From assembly GCF_001544755.2 (NCBI RefSeq), contig NZ_FCOF02000004.1:235788-299787 (forward strand): a stretch of DNA of 64,000 bases, in the 5' to 3' direction. Below, piece after piece: positions 62,943 to 64,000 of this stretch; position 1 is the first letter of the stretch, and every line of letters starts with the position of its first letter. The translations under genes were made by a program, and so were the position numbers. This DNA comes from Caballeronia catudaia. Its GTDB lineage: Bacteria > Pseudomonadota > Gammaproteobacteria > Burkholderiales > Burkholderiaceae. The notes below the pieces were generated by a model, which saw nothing but the letters and a program-made list of their open reading frames with translations, made no database searches and was not told where the DNA came from.

Positions 62943-63377
62943 ATGAATCAGGTCATAGTTGGGGTGTTCGCCTCGTATCGGGACGGACATGACGCGCTTC
63001 GCGCATTGCAGCTTGCAGGATTGCGACGCGACGATGCACATCTTTACCGGGCGGGACGCGGCGATAAAAACATCGACGCACTTTTGCCGCCCACGCACGA
63101 CGAGGACGATGCGGAATACGTCGCGCACGGTGAGCATCAGGGCGTGATCGGGGCGCGAAACCGTTTCGTGCCGCACGAACCGTTGCCGCGTCATCCGCCC
63201 GCGCCCCACGCGCCCGACGACGCCGCGCCGCAACGCACCTTGCTCGTCATCCGCATGACGGACGACATCAAGCCGGGCGCTATCGGCGAGGTGCTGCACG
63301 AGCATGGCGCGATCGCGGTGAAGGACGCGAGCGGACGCTGGCGTTTCTCGCCGTTCAGAAATGCGGGGCGCGTGTGA
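62943..63377 (+). CDS. hypothetical protein, 144 residues
   Basis: A protein with an N-terminal beta-alpha unit (QVIVGVFASYRDGHDALRAL) of the type found in general stress proteins (YflT/17M-like), an acidic His-rich middle, and TLLVIRMTDDIKPGAIGEVL near the end. A hairpin, GTCCGCG/CGCGGAC (62908-62927), and AGAGGGGG precede the ATG. Function is unknown. Confidence 0.7.
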   Translation: MNQVIVGVFASYRDGHDALRALQLAGLRRDDAHLYRAGRGDKNIDALLPPTHDEDDAEYVAHGEHQGVIGARNRFVPHEPLPRHPPAPHAPDDAAPQRTLLVIRMTDDIKPGAIGEVLHEHGAIAVKDASGRWRFSPFRNAGRV

Positions 63378-63388
63378 TCTTCCGGTGA

Positions 63389-63601
63389 TCAGTGCATTCC
63401 CCGATGCGGCTTGCGTGATGCGAGCCACTCATCGACCGCCGAACTCTCCGCACGTTCGTCCTCCTGCACTTCGTCCTGCGATGCTCCATCGGCCAGCGCG
63501 CGCGCCTCCTGCGCCGCAGCGGCCGCGCGCAAGCGCCGGCAACGCGCTGAATGGCGGAACGTCGCGAGCATGCGCACGACTTCGCGGGTTCTCGTTCTCA
63601 T
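63389..63601 (-). CDS. hypothetical small protein, 70 residues
   Basis: A short frame with GGGGAGG before the ATG at 63601. The N-terminal half is basic and Ala/Arg-rich (RTREVVRMLATFRHSARCRR) and the C-terminal half acidic (EVQEDERAESSAVDEWLASR). It ends 12 bases from the stop of the convergent gene. No family recognised. Confidence 0.6.
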   Translation of the reverse strand: MRTRTREVVRMLATFRHSARCRRLRAAAAAQEARALADGASQDEVQEDERAESSAVDEWLASRKPHRGMH

Positions 63602-63731
63602 TGTTGCCTCCCCTGTCGAAGCAGTTGAGAAACTACTTTAAGTCTAGGCGGCAAAACCGCGGGCGCAAGGCGTTTCTACGAAATAATGTGCGCAGGCGTT
63701 CGTTGCTTTATAGGTCGCGCGGCGATGAAAA

Positions 63732-63762
63732 AACCGGGCGTTGCTTGCGCATACGCCCGGTT
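63732..63762 (-). terminator. intrinsic terminator for a minus-strand transcript from the right
   Basis: A perfect 10-bp stem, AACCGGGCGT with ACGCCCGGTT, is followed on the minus strand by a T-run. No minus-strand gene is seen between it and the window end, only the 14-bp array, so the transcript would come from beyond the window. Confidence 0.8.
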
Positions 63763-63826
63763 CGGGTACTACTGTGCTGCTACTGCTACTGCTACTGCTC
63801 ACTTTCACGCTACGAATTTCCTTCTA

Positions 63827-64000
63827 CGGCTGTGCTTCTGCTGCTGTGCTTCTGCTGCTGTGCTTCCACTGCTTCACTTCCACTGCTTCACTTCCACTGC
63901 TTCACTTCCACTGCTTCACTTCCACTGCTTCACTTCCACTGCTTCACTTCCACTGCTTCACTTCCACTGCTTTCCTTCCACTGCTTTGCTTCCACTGCTT
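63827..64000. repeat. 14-bp tandem repeat array, cut by the window end
   Basis: At least seven perfect head-to-tail copies of CTGCTTCACTTCCA (63869-63966), flanked by variants such as CTGCTGTGCTTCTG before and CTGCTTTGCTTCCA after; the array runs off the window at 64000. A CTACTG triplet-like stretch (63771-63800) precedes it. Because 14 is not a multiple of 3, any reading frame cycles through three phases; all three plus-strand frames are free of stops within the array, whereas each minus-strand frame meets TGA every three units. No gene is visible in 63602-64000 other than this. Confidence 0.92.

Noticed and set aside
63827..64000. CRISPR array
   Set aside because: The 14-bp units are directly adjacent with no unique spacers, so this is a plain tandem repeat.

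Overview
The window is a GC-rich chromosomal segment of a Burkholderiaceae beta-proteobacterium, most likely Paraburkholderia or Caballeronia. This is judged from codon use, the DUF4148 protein, the LysR, GlxA and DUF1269-type proteins, and the general gene style; no 16S or other species marker is present. I saw no rRNA, tRNA or CRISPR array. Almost all of it is ordinary dense coding DNA; one AT-rich patch (about 39.4-40.9 kb) and two copies of a roughly 620-bp palindromic repeat stand out.

Layout. 1-15.4 kb: end of a LysR regulator, DUF4148 protein, B12-dependent ribonucleotide reductase (nrdJ), mobB, an IclR regulator with a flavoprotein monooxygenase and DUF2783 protein, a cupin, a solute-binding protein plus GNAT pair, a DJ-1/PfpI protein divergent from a GlxA regulator, a GAF-GAF-GGDEF-EAL protein, small stress-type proteins, and a solitary 24-codon pqqA with its own terminator. 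15.8-29.1 kb: a nearly complete ectoine/hydroxyectoine uptake and degradation cluster. EnuR (MocR regulator) is divergent from the EhuBCDA transporter; EutB, EutC, DoeA, DoeB and the Lrp-type DoeX run leftwards from enuR, then a palindromic repeat, then DoeC and DoeD. EutA and the ectoine synthesis genes are not in the window, so the locus looks catabolic only. A shared motif, ATTGTCCTAG-NN-CAAT, sits before eutB and before ehuB and is a candidate EnuR operator.

29-39 kb: a Rieske-type ferredoxin reductase whose ribosome binding site is in a hairpin, UdgX, DUF3175, small proteins, a predicted PQQ-type sugar dehydrogenase, a hybrid histidine kinase, nadE and an ammonium transporter. 39.4-43 kb: a type VI secretion remnant or cargo island, made of a VgrG lacking its N-terminus followed by two AT-rich overlapping unknown genes that look like an effector and an immunity protein; the effector candidate has a His/Cys arrangement suggestive of a caspase-like fold. 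43-51 kb: crotonase, phosphoribosyltransferase, a homodimeric 2-oxoacid dehydrogenase E1 (AceE/MdeB type) divergent from an Lrp regulator, MscS channel, FmdB zinc ribbon, LysR, ParA.

51.2-61.4 kb: the second repeat copy, a DUF1269-like protein, then a sugar-acid locus: ABC transporter (ATPase, two permeases, binding protein), FadR-type GntR regulator, L-fuconate dehydratase, an Ap4A-phosphorylase-like protein and a DegP-like protease without signal peptide. 61.4-64 kb holds small unknown genes and ends in a 14-bp tandem array that runs off the window.
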